Under the pieces are notes generated by a model, which ran no database searches, was not told the origin of the DNA, and saw nothing but the letters and a program-made list of their open reading frames with translations. This document shows, one piece after another, positions 1 to 9,282 of a stretch of 64,000 nt of DNA. Source of the stretch: Polynucleobacter paneuropaeus (lineage in GTDB: Bacteria > Pseudomonadota > Gammaproteobacteria > Burkholderiales > Burkholderiaceae); the NCBI RefSeq assembly GCF_003261235.1, contig NZ_CP030085.1, forward strand, positions 434,001-498,000. The letters run 5' to 3'. How positions within the stretch are numbered: position 1 is the stretch's first letter; each line of letters begins with the position of its first letter. Both the position numbers and the translations under genes were made by a program.

Positions 1-26
1 GGCCCAAAGAGGGTTCTGGTGCCTAA
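1..26 (+). CDS. C-terminal tail of an upstream gene, possibly lapA (partial)
   Basis: In frame 3 the first bases read PKEGSGA followed by a TAA at 24-26, leaving 60 bp before the lapB start. In related genomes as I recall them, lapA, a small inner-membrane protein of the LPS regulatory complex, precedes lapB. Only seven codons are visible, so identity rests on position alone. Confidence 0.25.
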
Positions 27-86
27 TCATTCGGCAAACCACCAGTGGTCCATTCGGACCATTTTTTTATTAAAGAGCCTAGCGCT

Positions 87-1298
87 ATGATTCAGATCGC
101 TACCGCTTGGTTATTTCTTATTCCAATTTTATTTGGTTTGGGTTGGATGGCGGCACGCTGGGATCTTGGACTTGAGAACCGGATGGATGAGCGTGAACGT
201 TTACGTCAACAGCGCTCTACCTTTAAAGGCCTAAGCCTATTATTGAACGAGCAACCTGATCAAGCAATTGAAACTCTGGTGAAAATTGCACAGCTTGATC
301 CAGAAACTATTGAACTTCATTTTTCCTTAGGAAATCTATTTCGCCGCCGCGGTGAAACTGAACGTGCGATTCGGGTACATCAACACTTAGCCAATCGAGA
401 TGATTTAAAGCCGCGTGATCGGGATCATGCTGCTTATGAGCTCGGTAGAGACTTTCTGCGTGCTGGTTTATTGGATCGTGCTGAAGCCTCATTGAACCGC
501 GTTGGAGAAGGCAAATATGCTGCTCCAGCAAAAGAGAGCTTGCTCGAGATGTATCAGATCGAGCGAGATTGGCAAAAAGCGATCATTGCTGCACAGGAGT
601 TGGAATCACTTCAAAGCAAGCCCCATCAAATAGAAATCGCTCAGTTTCATTGCGAGTTAGGTCAAGAGGCATTGCGCCGCCAGGATTTAGTCGGGGCAGA
701 ACAATCGATCACTCGCGCACTTCAAGCGGTGCCCAATCATGCACGTGCCCTCATTTTGCAAGGCGATTATTTGATGGCGATGGATCGTCCTGTGCAAGCG
801 ATTGAGACTTGGAGCGTGCTTACTAAGCTACATCCTGCTTACATGCATTTGCTGGCCGACCGTTGGATGCTTGCCCATACCAATTTGAATAAAGCTGAAG
901 AGGGCTTGGATCGCTTGGTGGACTTGTTAAAAACCCAAGCATCAGGTGAATTGCTGGATATTGTTCACAAGCACATCACCCAATTAAGGGGCTCTCATGT
1001 TGCACAGACCATGCTAGTTGAGGTGATGCAGAGCTCACCCAGTTTGAGTGCCTTATCCAAGCTTGCCGAAACCCGTTTAGCTCTAGCACAAAGCAATGGC
1101 TCTGACGATAAGGTTGCAGAGATCAAGGCTATTTTGGGCTTATTAAAGCAGCGTACGACTAGCCTAGCCCGCTATACCTGCGGTAATTGTGGCTTTAGAG
1201 CCCGTCGTTTTTACTGGCAGTGCCCTGGGTGCAATCATTGGGAAGCGTATTCTCCTAGAAGAAGCGAAGGGGTGGCTCCTAGCGGACCATCAATGTGA
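87..1298 (+). CDS. lapB: LapB (YciM), LPS assembly regulator with TPR repeats
   Basis: LapB is an inner-membrane-anchored cytoplasmic protein that promotes FtsH degradation of LpxC and so balances LPS against phospholipid synthesis. The 403-residue product has one N-terminal membrane helix (about residues 4-22), a long TPR array rich in the pattern LGxxFRRRGE and ALxxxPNxARA, and a C-terminal rubredoxin-like metal-binding module with two CxxC pairs (CGNC and CPGC), the usual LapB architecture. The reading frame is open upstream to 45, but the ATG at 87 puts the membrane helix right at the N-terminus as in the family, so I chose it. The next genes make LPS heptose precursors, which fits a role in envelope biogenesis. 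Confidence 0.93.
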   Translation: MIQIATAWLFLIPILFGLGWMAARWDLGLENRMDERERLRQQRSTFKGLSLLLNEQPDQAIETLVKIAQLDPETIELHFSLGNLFRRRGETERAIRVHQHLANRDDLKPRDRDHAAYELGRDFLRAGLLDRAEASLNRVGEGKYAAPAKESLLEMYQIERDWQKAIIAAQELESLQSKPHQIEIAQFHCELGQEALRRQDLVGAEQSITRALQAVPNHARALILQGDYLMAMDRPVQAIETWSVLTKLHPAYMHLLADRWMLAHTNLNKAEEGLDRLVDLLKTQASGELLDIVHKHITQLRGSHVAQTMLVEVMQSSPSLSALSKLAETRLALAQSNGSDDKVAEIKAILGLLKQRTTSLARYTCGNCGFRARRFYWQCPGCNHWEAYSPRRSEGVAPSGPSM

Positions 1299-1380
1299 TT
1301 GGTAGATAAAGAGAATTAACTAATTCGTCATTAAATTACAGTTTAATGACGATTACATTATTAAATCAGTCGGAGGCGTT

Positions 1381-2745
1381 TTGAAAGTTACGATTATTGG
1401 TAGTGGTTACGTCGGTTTGGTAACTGGTGCATGCTTGGCAGAACAGGGCAACAATGTTTTTTGCTTAGATCTCGATCCCAAGAAAATTGATATTCTCAAT
1501 TCTGGTGGTGTGCCTATTTACGAGCCTGGTCTCAAAGAAATGATTGAGCGTAATCGAGCTGCAGGACGCATTCAGTTTTCGACCGACATCAAAGCATCAG
1601 TAGACCACGGTGAGATCCAATTCATTGCCGTAGGTACCCCTCCTGATGAAGATGGTTCAGCAGACTTGCAATACGTCGTTGCAGCGGCTCGTAATATTGG
1701 CAAGCATATGAGCACGCCAAAGGTGATTGTTGATAAATCAACAGTTCCTGTAGGCACTGCTGATAAGGTTAGCGCCGCTATCATTGAAGAACTATCAAAG
1801 CGCAATCTTAGCCCTGAGCTGTGTTCAGTTGTGTCTAATCCAGAATTCTTAAAAGAGGGCGCTGCTGTAGAGGACTTTATGCGCCCTGATCGCATTGTGA
1901 TCGGTACCTCTAGCGATGCAGCAGGTTTGCGCGCTAAAGAGCAGATGCGTAAACTCTATGCTCCCTTTAATCGTCACCACGAGCGTACTTATTACATGGA
2001 TGTGAAGAGTGCTGAATTGACGAAGTACGCCGCTAATGCCATGTTGGCCACCCGCATCTCTTTCATGAATGAATTGGCTAACTTAGCTGATCTGGTTGGT
2101 GCTGATATCGAAGCCGTTCGTCAAGGTATTGGTTCAGATTCTCGTATTGGTTATGGCTTCTTGTATTCGGGAACTGGTTATGGAGGCTCATGCTTTCCAA
2201 AGGACGTCTCAGCACTGAGCAAAACAGCCATTGAGCATGGTAAAGATCTCAAAATCTTGGTAGCTGTTGAAGCAGTCAATGAAGCTCAAAAAACGATCTT
2301 GGTTGAAAAGATTGAAAAACGCTTTGGTAAAAACTTACAAGGCAAAAAGTTTGCTTTATGGGGCTTAGCATTTAAGCCCAATACAGACGATATGCGCGAA
2401 GCCCCAAGCCGCGTCATTATTGGCGAGTTGGTTAGGCGTGGTGCCGAGGTTGTGGCATTTGATCCGGTAGCAATGCCCGAAGCGAAGCACGCGCTTGAAT
2501 TAGACTTTAAAGGTAATCCCGAGGGCCTGAAAAAAGTTGCGATGGTTGATGACCCCACAACAGCCTTAGAGGGTTGTGATGCTCTTGTGATCGTGACTGA
2601 GTGGAAGGCCTTCCGTAGCCCTGACTTTGATGTTGTTAAGCAAAAACTCAAGCATCCAGTCATTTTTGATGGCCGAAACCTCTATGAGCCTCAAGCTATG
2701 CAAGAATTAGGCATTGAGTACCAAGGTATTGGTCGTCATAATTAA
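1381..2745 (+). CDS. ugd: UDP-glucose 6-dehydrogenase
   Basis: Oxidises UDP-glucose to UDP-glucuronate in two NAD-dependent steps, giving precursors for surface polysaccharide or lipid A sugars. The 454-residue protein opens with the Rossmann motif GSGYVGLVTG and holds the catalytic Cys near residue 271 in GYGGSCFPKD, with the GLAFKPNTDDMREAPS motif of the C-terminal domain. The start is a TTG preceded by GGAGG about 5 bp upstream; because the NAD-binding strand begins at residue 2, no later start is possible. It lies 82 bp after lapB and just before the heptose genes. Confidence 0.95.
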   Translation: MKVTIIGSGYVGLVTGACLAEQGNNVFCLDLDPKKIDILNSGGVPIYEPGLKEMIERNRAAGRIQFSTDIKASVDHGEIQFIAVGTPPDEDGSADLQYVVAAARNIGKHMSTPKVIVDKSTVPVGTADKVSAAIIEELSKRNLSPELCSVVSNPEFLKEGAAVEDFMRPDRIVIGTSSDAAGLRAKEQMRKLYAPFNRHHERTYYMDVKSAELTKYAANAMLATRISFMNELANLADLVGADIEAVRQGIGSDSRIGYGFLYSGTGYGGSCFPKDVSALSKTAIEHGKDLKILVAVEAVNEAQKTILVEKIEKRFGKNLQGKKFALWGLAFKPNTDDMREAPSRVIIGELVRRGAEVVAFDPVAMPEAKHALELDFKGNPEGLKKVAMVDDPTTALEGCDALVIVTEWKAFRSPDFDVVKQKLKHPVIFDGRNLYEPQAMQELGIEYQGIGRHN

Positions 2746-2756
2746 AATTACTTAAA

Positions 2757-3710
2757 TTGCATTTAAAGACTCATTTGCCCGTGGAAAAAGCTAACCTAGA
2801 ACAATTTGCCAAAACCCGCTTACTGGTTGTTGGTGACGTGATGCTCGATCGCTACTGGTTTGGCGATACCCATCGGATCTCTCCAGAAGCTCCTGTGCCG
2901 GTAGTACAAGTAGGCAAGGTTGATGAACGTTTGGGTGGTGCTGCTAACGTAGCGCGTAACGTTGCAGCCTTAGGCGGCCATGCCACGATTTTGGGTGTGA
3001 TTGGCGATGATGAGCCTGGTCAGCGCGTTACTCAACTTCTCACAGCCAGCGGAGTAGATAGTCAGCTGGAAGTCGATAGCAAAGTCCCAACCATTGTGAA
3101 GCTGCGGGTGATTGCACGACAACAACAGCTCATTCGTTTAGATTTTGAAGAGCCCCCTAGCGATAAGGCGCTCGCCAGAAAGCTCGAGCGTTTTGAAAAG
3201 TCTCTTGCTGATGCTGATGTCGTGATTCTGTCTGACTATGGCAAGGGTGCCCTGGATCAAGTCACGCTGATGATTGAGCAGGCTCGCGCTCAAAACAAAA
3301 TGATTCTCGTTGACCCCAAGGGGGAGGACTATGAAAAATATCGTGGCGCCACTGTCCTAACACCAAACCGCAGCGAGCTGCGCCAGGTGGTTGGTCGCTG
3401 GAGTAGTGAAGAGGACCTCACTAAAAAAGCCCAAGACCTGCGCCGCTCGCTTAATCTACAGGCGCTTCTCTTGACTCGTTCAGAAGAGGGTATGAGTTTA
3501 TTTACCGATGCAGGTGTGAGCCATGTCAAAGCCCAAGCACGTGAAGTTTTTGATGTCTCAGGCGCTGGTGATACTGTGATTGCTACCCTAGCAGTTGCAT
3601 TGGCTGCAAAATGGCCGCTTGAGAAGGCGATGGCATTAGCTAATCGTGCTGGTGGCATTGTGGTTGGCAAGTTGGGTACTGCAACCGTTACTTCCGAGGA
3701 ATTACAGTGA
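2757..3710 (+). CDS. hldE: D-glycero-beta-D-manno-heptose-7-phosphate kinase (HldE kinase domain only, RfaE1 type)
   Basis: PfkB-family sugar kinase that phosphorylates heptose 7-phosphate at C1 on the way to ADP-heptose for the LPS inner core. Visible motifs are GGAANVARNVAALG near the N-terminus, SDYGKGAL, TPNRSE and the PfkB signature DVSGAGDT with its catalytic Asp. At 317 residues it covers only the kinase half; the cytidylyltransferase-like half of the E. coli bifunctional HldE is absent, so a separate adenylyltransferase (hldC/rfaE2) must lie elsewhere. The start is uncertain: TTG at 2757 or GTG at 2781, neither with a strong ribosome binding site. It overlaps hldD by 4 bp. Confidence 0.9.
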   Translation: MHLKTHLPVEKANLEQFAKTRLLVVGDVMLDRYWFGDTHRISPEAPVPVVQVGKVDERLGGAANVARNVAALGGHATILGVIGDDEPGQRVTQLLTASGVDSQLEVDSKVPTIVKLRVIARQQQLIRLDFEEPPSDKALARKLERFEKSLADADVVILSDYGKGALDQVTLMIEQARAQNKMILVDPKGEDYEKYRGATVLTPNRSELRQVVGRWSSEEDLTKKAQDLRRSLNLQALLLTRSEEGMSLFTDAGVSHVKAQAREVFDVSGAGDTVIATLAVALAAKWPLEKAMALANRAGGIVVGKLGTATVTSEELQ

Positions 3711-4726
3711 CTATTATCGTAACTGGAGCCGCCGGCTTTATTGGTGCCAATATTGTTCAGGGCCTCAATGCTCGTGGCGAGAAAAATATTATTGCAGTCG
3801 ACGACTTGTGTCCTGCTGATAAATATCGCAATTTAGCCGATCTCGATATCATTGATTACCTTGATAAAGATGAGTTTCTAGAAGCTTTTAGAAGCGGTCG
3901 CTTTGGTAAAGTGAAGGCCGTTTTTCATGAAGGCGCTTGCTCCAATACGATGGAAACAGACGGCATCTTCATGATGGCGAATAATTATCGCTACACCATG
4001 GATCTGCTCGATATCTGCACTGAGCAAAAAGTGCAATTACTCTATGCCTCTTCTGCAGCCACCTACGGCGGATCAGATGTGTTTGTTGAAAGCCGTGAGC
4101 ACGAGAAGCCTTTAAATATCTACGGCTATTCCAAATTCTTATTCGACCAAGTGATGCGTAAGCGCTTTTCTGAAAAAGCCAATACCGCCCAAGTAGTTGG
4201 TTTTAGATATTTCAATGTGTATGGCCCACGTGAATCCCACAAAGGTCGTATGGCATCAGTAGCCTTCCATCAGTACCACCAATACAAGAAAGACGGAGTG
4301 GTAAAGCTCTTTGGTGAATATGGTGGCTATGCACAAGGACAGCAAAGCCGTGACTTTGTCTCGGTAGAGGATGTAGTGAAGGTCAACCTCTTCTTCTTTG
4401 ATCATCCAGAAATCAGCGGCATCTTTAATTTGGGAAGCGGCCGTGCCCAACCCTTTAATGACGTAGCCCATGCCGTAGTGAATTCACTCAGAAAGCTGGA
4501 TGGTGCTAATTCAGAATCATTAGAACAACTTGTCAAGATGAAGGCTATTGAGTACATTCCCTTCCCAGAAGCACTCAAAGGTAAGTATCAGTGCTTTACA
4601 CAGGCAGACCTCACCAAACTCAGAGCCGCCGGTTACGCCGAACCCTTTCTCAATGTTGAGCAGGGGGTCAGTCGTTATATCGACTGGCTGGCCGCTAATG
4701 CGGATTTCTTAGCTAATCCGCTGTAA
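3707..4726 (+). CDS. hldD: ADP-L-glycero-D-manno-heptose 6-epimerase
   Basis: Short-chain epimerase that converts ADP-D-glycero- to ADP-L-glycero-D-manno-heptose, the last step before heptose transfer to LPS. The 339-residue protein starts with the nucleotide-binding motif GAAGFIGANI, has the catalytic YGYSK (YxxxK) motif, and FRYFNVYGPRESHKGRM typical of HldD. The start is the GTG at 3707 inside the stop of the kinase gene (GTGA overlap), indicating translational coupling. Confidence 0.95.
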   Translation: MTIIVTGAAGFIGANIVQGLNARGEKNIIAVDDLCPADKYRNLADLDIIDYLDKDEFLEAFRSGRFGKVKAVFHEGACSNTMETDGIFMMANNYRYTMDLLDICTEQKVQLLYASSAATYGGSDVFVESREHEKPLNIYGYSKFLFDQVMRKRFSEKANTAQVVGFRYFNVYGPRESHKGRMASVAFHQYHQYKKDGVVKLFGEYGGYAQGQQSRDFVSVEDVVKVNLFFFDHPEISGIFNLGSGRAQPFNDVAHAVVNSLRKLDGANSESLEQLVKMKAIEYIPFPEALKGKYQCFTQADLTKLRAAGYAEPFLNVEQGVSRYIDWLAANADFLANPL

Positions 4727-4734
4727 AGAATTGC

Positions 4735-5481
4735 ATGTTAGTAAGAAAGTTTTTTCTTACATTGATCCTGGCCTATATTGGATCTCCAGTATTTGCTCAG
4801 GTGATTGATATTCCGCACCAACAAGACGCGGCAACTAGAACCCTATTGTTTACTGCGCCAAATCCTAAAGCACTCGTTTTACTCTTTCCTGGTGGCGGTG
4901 GAATGATGAGATTGCAGGATGATGGCTCCACTAAAAATCGACATACCTTTATTCGTTCGGTGGATCAATGGAGTCAATACCATATTGATGCTGTTCTAGT
5001 TGATACCCCATATGATTTAGGTGACTACCGAAGAGGAGATCTTCGGGGTCGCTCTGATCATTTGGAAAGAGTTGCTGAAGTTGCTGCTTATTACAAAGAT
5101 AAATACCACCTGCCAATCTGGATTTTTGGGCATAGTATGGGCACCTCAACTGCAACAAACTTTGCCAATAGCTTGGATAAAAATTCCCATTTAATATCCG
5201 GAATCATTATTGCTGGTACCGTGAGAACTGCCTCGGTTAGCGACGATGTGTCTTTACCAATTCTTGCTCTGCATCATGTTCAGGACTCTTGTGGAGGTAC
5301 CCCACCAGATGCTTCCGCTAGAATTATTAAGGGAAGGCCGCCTAAGTTTATTGCTCAATTAGAAATGATTGAAGGTGGAACTTCTCAGGGTGATGAGTGC
5401 CAATCCTTTGCCTATCATGGTTTCAATCAAACTGAGCCAGAGCTCATCAGAAGAGCGGCAAAATTTATTCTCGGTAATTAA
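4735..5481 (+). CDS. Secreted alpha/beta-hydrolase-fold protein of unknown substrate
   Basis: The 248-residue product begins with a clear signal peptide (KKF-like basic start, hydrophobic core LTLILAYIG, cleavage after VFA), so it should act in the periplasm. The fold is suggested by VLLFPGGGG (oxyanion strand), the nucleophile elbow GHSMG, an Asp in HHVQDSCGG and a C-terminal His in AYHGFN, which together make a plausible Ser-Asp-His triad. Two cysteines near the Asp and one near the His could form a disulfide. It follows hldD by 8 bp but has no obvious link to heptose synthesis. I cannot name the substrate; esterase or peptidase activity are both possible. Confidence 0.75.
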   Translation: MLVRKFFLTLILAYIGSPVFAQVIDIPHQQDAATRTLLFTAPNPKALVLLFPGGGGMMRLQDDGSTKNRHTFIRSVDQWSQYHIDAVLVDTPYDLGDYRRGDLRGRSDHLERVAEVAAYYKDKYHLPIWIFGHSMGTSTATNFANSLDKNSHLISGIIIAGTVRTASVSDDVSLPILALHHVQDSCGGTPPDASARIIKGRPPKFIAQLEMIEGGTSQGDECQSFAYHGFNQTEPELIRRAAKFILGN

Positions 5482-5560
5482 GCAGCTATCAGTCATTACG
5501 GATTGATTTGTAGTGGTCTATGATGGAGTCAACTTAAGATCACTCGTCCCGTTGTAAATG

Positions 5561-5590
5561 ATCCACGTCCTTTTGGCGTGGATTTTTTAT
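5561..5590 (+). terminator. Rho-independent terminator
   Basis: Perfect 7-bp arms ATCCACG / CGTGGAT around a 9-nt loop, followed by TTTTTTAT. It ends the ugd-to-hydrolase transcript. It also shows that the long ComEA reading frame beginning at 5578 starts inside a terminator and should be shortened. Confidence 0.75.
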
Positions 5591-5607
5591 TTACTTCTGG
5601 AGAAAAG

Positions 5608-6036
5608 ATGATTAAACATTTTGCATTGAATAATTTTGTTGTTCCTGTCGCTGCTGTATTGCTATCAGCTTGGTTAGCAATATCAGGAGTTAGTCATGCA
5701 CAGGCATCACCGGTTAATGTGAATACGGCTTCGCAGACTGAGTTAGAAACCATTAAAGGCATTGGCCCAGCCAAAGCAAGAACCATCATTGCTGAACGTG
5801 AAGATGGCGGCCATTTTCAAGATGCTAATGATTTACAAAAGCGGGTTCGGGGCATTGGGATGAAGTCTGTTGAAAAAATGGTAGACAACGGCTTAACGAT
5901 TGAAAGCCCAAGTTCTTTTCGGGAGCCTCATGGTCGGACGAAAAAAGAGGGATCCGCATCGAGCCGTCGTTCTTCCCGCAATCAGGGCAATACTCGCAAT
6001 CATCAGGATCGCCCAAGCACAAATCGCCGAAATTAA
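5608..6036 (+). CDS. ComEA-like secreted helix-hairpin-helix protein
   Basis: The 142-residue protein has a signal peptide (hydrophobic segment FVVPVAAVLLSAWLAISG, then SHAQA) and one helix-hairpin-helix module, VNTASQTELETIKGIGPAKA, as in ComEA proteins that bind incoming DNA in the periplasm. After the module comes a roughly 50-residue tail rich in Arg, Asn, Ser and Gly, which is probably disordered and could add nonspecific DNA affinity. The ATG at 5608 preceded by TGGAGAA is chosen over the upstream GTG, which lies in a terminator stem. No other competence genes are nearby. Confidence 0.8.
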   Translation: MIKHFALNNFVVPVAAVLLSAWLAISGVSHAQASPVNVNTASQTELETIKGIGPAKARTIIAEREDGGHFQDANDLQKRVRGIGMKSVEKMVDNGLTIESPSSFREPHGRTKKEGSASSRRSSRNQGNTRNHQDRPSTNRRN

Positions 6037-6077
6037 ACCTTTCCATGTCTGAGCGGTCTTGTGGCTAAAATGTCCTT

Positions 6078-6989
6078 ATGGCGACTCCTAACTACTTGAC
6101 CATTTCACAGACTATTGGCAATACGCCTTTAGTTAAATTGCAACGTATTCCGGGTGCTGATAATACGGCTCGTAATAATGTGATATTGGGTAAGTTAGAG
6201 GGTAACAATCCAGCCGGGTCGGTCAAAGATCGACCCGCGCTGTCGATGATTCTGCGCGCACAAGAGCGTGGCGAAATCAAACCAGGCGATACCCTTGTAG
6301 AAGCTACCAGTGGCAATACCGGTATTGCCCTGGCAATGGCTGCTGCCATGTTGGGTTACAAGATGGTTTTGGTGATGCCAGAAAATCAAAGTATCGAACG
6401 TCGCCAGAGTATGGCCGCTTATGGTGCAGAACTCATTCTGACCGCAGCTTCAGGTGGTATGGAGTTTGCGCGTGACTACGCACTGCAATTGCAAAGAGAG
6501 GGGCGCGGTAAATTGCTCGACCAGTTTGCCAATCCTGACAATCCTCGTGCGCATATCGAAACCACTGGCCCAGAAATTTGGCGTGATACTGATGGTCAAA
6601 TAACCCATTTCATCTCTTCGATGGGGACTACGGGGACTATTACTGGTGTCTCTACTTACCTAAAGTCCAAGAATCCGAATGTTCTCATTATTGGCGTCCA
6701 GCCTGAAGAGGGCTCACAAATTCCAGGTATTCGTAAATGGGCTCCTGAATATCTCCCTAAAATCTATCAAGGAGATCGTGTTGATCGCATCGAGTATGTT
6801 AGTCAAGCCGATGCGGAAGAAATGGCAAGACGCTTAGCGGCAGAGGAAGGTATCTTTTGCGGCATTTCTGCGGGAGGTGCTCTGGTAGTGGCGCTGCGCG
6901 TAGCGAGACAGGTTGAGAATGCCACGATTGTATTTATCGTTTGCGATCGGGGTGATCGTTATCTCTCCACGGGTGTATTCCCGGCCTAA
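6078..6989 (+). CDS. cysM: Cysteine synthase B
   Basis: PLP enzyme that condenses O-acetylserine with sulfide or thiosulfate to give cysteine or sulfocysteine. The 303-residue protein has the PLP lysine in NPAGSVKDRPA, the substrate loop TSGNTGIALA and the phosphate-binding GTTGT loop in SSMGTTGTITG. Length and the sequence RKWAPEYLP favour CysM over CysK. Its TAA stop overlaps the TAG stop of convergent mltB by 4 bp. Confidence 0.93.
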   Translation: MATPNYLTISQTIGNTPLVKLQRIPGADNTARNNVILGKLEGNNPAGSVKDRPALSMILRAQERGEIKPGDTLVEATSGNTGIALAMAAAMLGYKMVLVMPENQSIERRQSMAAYGAELILTAASGGMEFARDYALQLQREGRGKLLDQFANPDNPRAHIETTGPEIWRDTDGQITHFISSMGTTGTITGVSTYLKSKNPNVLIIGVQPEEGSQIPGIRKWAPEYLPKIYQGDRVDRIEYVSQADAEEMARRLAAEEGIFCGISAGGALVVALRVARQVENATIVFIVCDRGDRYLSTGVFPA

Positions 6990-8248
6990 TTGGCTGAGGC
7001 TTTAGTCGCTTTCTTGTGAGGTACTTTCTTCTTTTTAGAGTTAGCACTTTGCTTGGCTGATGGCAATGCAGGTAAATTAGCAGCAATGACACTTTGGTTC
7101 TTATAGCCCAAGGCTTCTGCAAATTCAGCAACACTCTGGGCATAAAAATAACTACGGTTATATTGCACAATCGTTAAGAAGTTATTGAGACCAACTACAT
7201 ACCGAACCTTATCTGTGCCATCTTTATCTATATAAGGTAAATCAACAATGAGGGCTTTACTTTGTGGTGATACACCACCTGCTTGCAGGTCACCTTGCTC
7301 AGGCGTCAAAATACCTTGATTAATGAATGTTTGCACAGAGTATTTCAGTTGAGGCTCACCATCAGCAAGAAGGCTGGCTTGTGCAAAGGCACTCTCTGGG
7401 ATTGCAAAATAGATTGGCATACCCGGATGCCACCCTTGTTTCTTTAGAAAGTTGGCCACACTCGCAATCGCATCTCTGGGGCTTTGTCTTAAGTCAATTT
7501 GCCCGTCACTATCGCCATCGACTGCGTAAGCTCGAATACTGCTGGGCATAAATTGGGGTAGACCAATTGCACCTGCATAAGAGCTATTTTGATTGACGCA
7601 ATTATTGAATAGAGCAGGGCTTACTCCCAGAGTGGACTGATTGGCAGGCAACTTTCCGCCAGCTTGGGTCCAGCAAAGCAGAATGAGGGATTTGACTTCA
7701 TCCTTAAATAACTGCTCGCGGACAGTTTTATTGGGTGTATCGGGGTAATTAAAGGCGAGAGTCGATAAAACATCCTTCACCCTGAAATTGCCGGTTTGGC
7801 GACCATATATGGTTTCGATACCAATGATGGCCACAATGACCTCAGCTGGCACCCCAGAGTCCTGCTCAATTTGGCTTAAATAGGCTTCATTTTGATCCCA
7901 GAAGACTTTTCCGGCCTTCAGCCTGATGGGTTCGACAAAACGCTGTCGATAGACCGCCCAATTTTTCTTAAAAGTTCCGGATGGGGGTAATACCAATTTG
8001 CGTATAGATGGGATGGTCTTAGTATCGGAAAAACCGGACTCTATAAAGGCTAAGGGGATATCTTGGGATTGGCTTACTTGGCTAATTAAAAGCTGAAGAT
8101 TTTGACTTAAAGCTGCCTGGGAAATCGAATCTGAGTTCCCAGCATCTACAGAATCGCTTACCTCAGGAGCTGGCGTAGAGCAAGCTCCCAAAAGAATGGT
8201 TAAAGTAAGCAGGAAGAGCTTGGGAAATAACGGTAGAGATAACTTCAT
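6986..8248 (-). CDS. mltB: Lytic murein transglycosylase B, lipoprotein
   Basis: Cleaves the MurNAc-GlcNAc bond of peptidoglycan to give 1,6-anhydro-muropeptides. The 420-residue form starts at the ATG at 8248, giving a lipoprotein signal peptide with a Cys after LLGA. Family motifs include IVAIIGIETIYGR with the catalytic Glu, YAGAIGLPQFMPSS, and DGQIDLRQSPRDAIASVANFL. The reading frame extends to a GTG at 8281, but that start would bury the signal peptide. The C-terminus has an unusual Lys/Ala/Ser-rich tail with a KKKK run. It is divergent from the deacetylase gene. Confidence 0.93.
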   Translation of the reverse strand: MKLSLPLFPKLFLLTLTILLGACSTPAPEVSDSVDAGNSDSISQAALSQNLQLLISQVSQSQDIPLAFIESGFSDTKTIPSIRKLVLPPSGTFKKNWAVYRQRFVEPIRLKAGKVFWDQNEAYLSQIEQDSGVPAEVIVAIIGIETIYGRQTGNFRVKDVLSTLAFNYPDTPNKTVREQLFKDEVKSLILLCWTQAGGKLPANQSTLGVSPALFNNCVNQNSSYAGAIGLPQFMPSSIRAYAVDGDSDGQIDLRQSPRDAIASVANFLKKQGWHPGMPIYFAIPESAFAQASLLADGEPQLKYSVQTFINQGILTPEQGDLQAGGVSPQSKALIVDLPYIDKDGTDKVRYVVGLNNFLTIVQYNRSYFYAQSVAEFAEALGYKNQSVIAANLPALPSAKQSANSKKKKVPHKKATKASAN

Positions 8249-8331
8249 TCTTGAATGGGGAATTTCTAGGTTTGTGAGCACAATGCATTAGATTACAAAA
8301 AAGATCATTTGGCTATGAAGGAATACTCTTA

Positions 8332-9252
8332 ATGACTACAGGATATATTACGCATCCAGATTTTCTGAAACATGAAATGGGAAGTCATCATCCTGAGTGC
8401 CCGGAACGAATTCAGGCTATTAATGATCAACTGATTCGAAGTGGAGTAGATCAATTTCTAACACATCTTGATGCACCTCTGGCTTCAGAGGACCAACTTG
8501 AGCTTGTTCATACTCAAGATCACATTGCTTTTGTTAAAGAACAAGCTCCGGCAAGTGGTTATCGCATGCTCGATGGGGATACGATCATGAACCCCCATAC
8601 TTGGCAGGCATCCTTGAGAGCCGCTGGCGCTGCGATTGCAGGCGTTGATGCCGTCATGAAAGGTGAGGTAGAGAATGTTTTCTGTGCAGTGAGACCGCCA
8701 GGCCATCATGCAGAACCCACTCGCTCCATGGGATTTTGTGTATTCGACAACGTAGCCATTGCAGCGCGTTACGCTATTGAGGAGTACGGCATTGAACGCG
8801 TTGCATTAATTGATTTTGATGTCCATCATGGTAACGGAACTGAAGCTGCCTTCATAAATGATCCCCATGTCTTGATGTGTAGCTTCTTCCAGCATCCTTT
8901 TTATCCATATAGTGGTTTAGATCATGCGAAGAATATGGTCAATATTCCGCTGCCAGCATCCACTAGAGGAGATGTGGTCCGCTCAATCGTAGAGGAGGAG
9001 TGGTTACCTCGTCTGCGGGCTTTTGAGCCTGAGCTCATCATTATTTCTGCGGGTTTTGATGCGCATCGCGAAGATGATTTGGGACAGATGGGTCTAGTCG
9101 AGGAAGACTATGTATGGATTACTAAAAAACTGAAAGAGCTTGCAAATCAGTATGCGGGCGGGCGAATCGTCAGTTGTCTGGAGGGGGGTTATAACCTTTC
9201 TGCGCTGGGGCGTAGCGTAGTCGCTCATGTCAAGGCATTGGCCGATCTTTAG
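8332..9252 (+). CDS. Histone-deacetylase-family zinc amidohydrolase
   Basis: Class II HDAC-like enzyme; bacterial members deacetylate acetylpolyamines, acetoin-related or other acetylated substrates. The 306-residue protein has the family hallmarks: RPPGHHAEP with the two active-site histidines, IDFDVHHGNGTE with the zinc-binding Asp and His, SAGFDAHREDD with the third zinc ligand, and CLEGGYNLSALG near the C-terminus. It stands alone between mltB and etfBA, so context gives no substrate. Confidence 0.88.
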   Translation: MTTGYITHPDFLKHEMGSHHPECPERIQAINDQLIRSGVDQFLTHLDAPLASEDQLELVHTQDHIAFVKEQAPASGYRMLDGDTIMNPHTWQASLRAAGAAIAGVDAVMKGEVENVFCAVRPPGHHAEPTRSMGFCVFDNVAIAARYAIEEYGIERVALIDFDVHHGNGTEAAFINDPHVLMCSFFQHPFYPYSGLDHAKNMVNIPLPASTRGDVVRSIVEEEWLPRLRAFEPELIIISAGFDAHREDDLGQMGLVEEDYVWITKKLKELANQYAGGRIVSCLEGGYNLSALGRSVVAHVKALADL

Positions 9253-9282
9253 TCAATATCCACAATCGCCAATTGATAAAGA

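Noticed and set aside
5578..5607. GTG start for the ComEA-like gene at 5578
   Set aside because: This GTG lies in the right arm of an intrinsic terminator; the ATG at 5608 has a ribosome site and starts a proper signal peptide.
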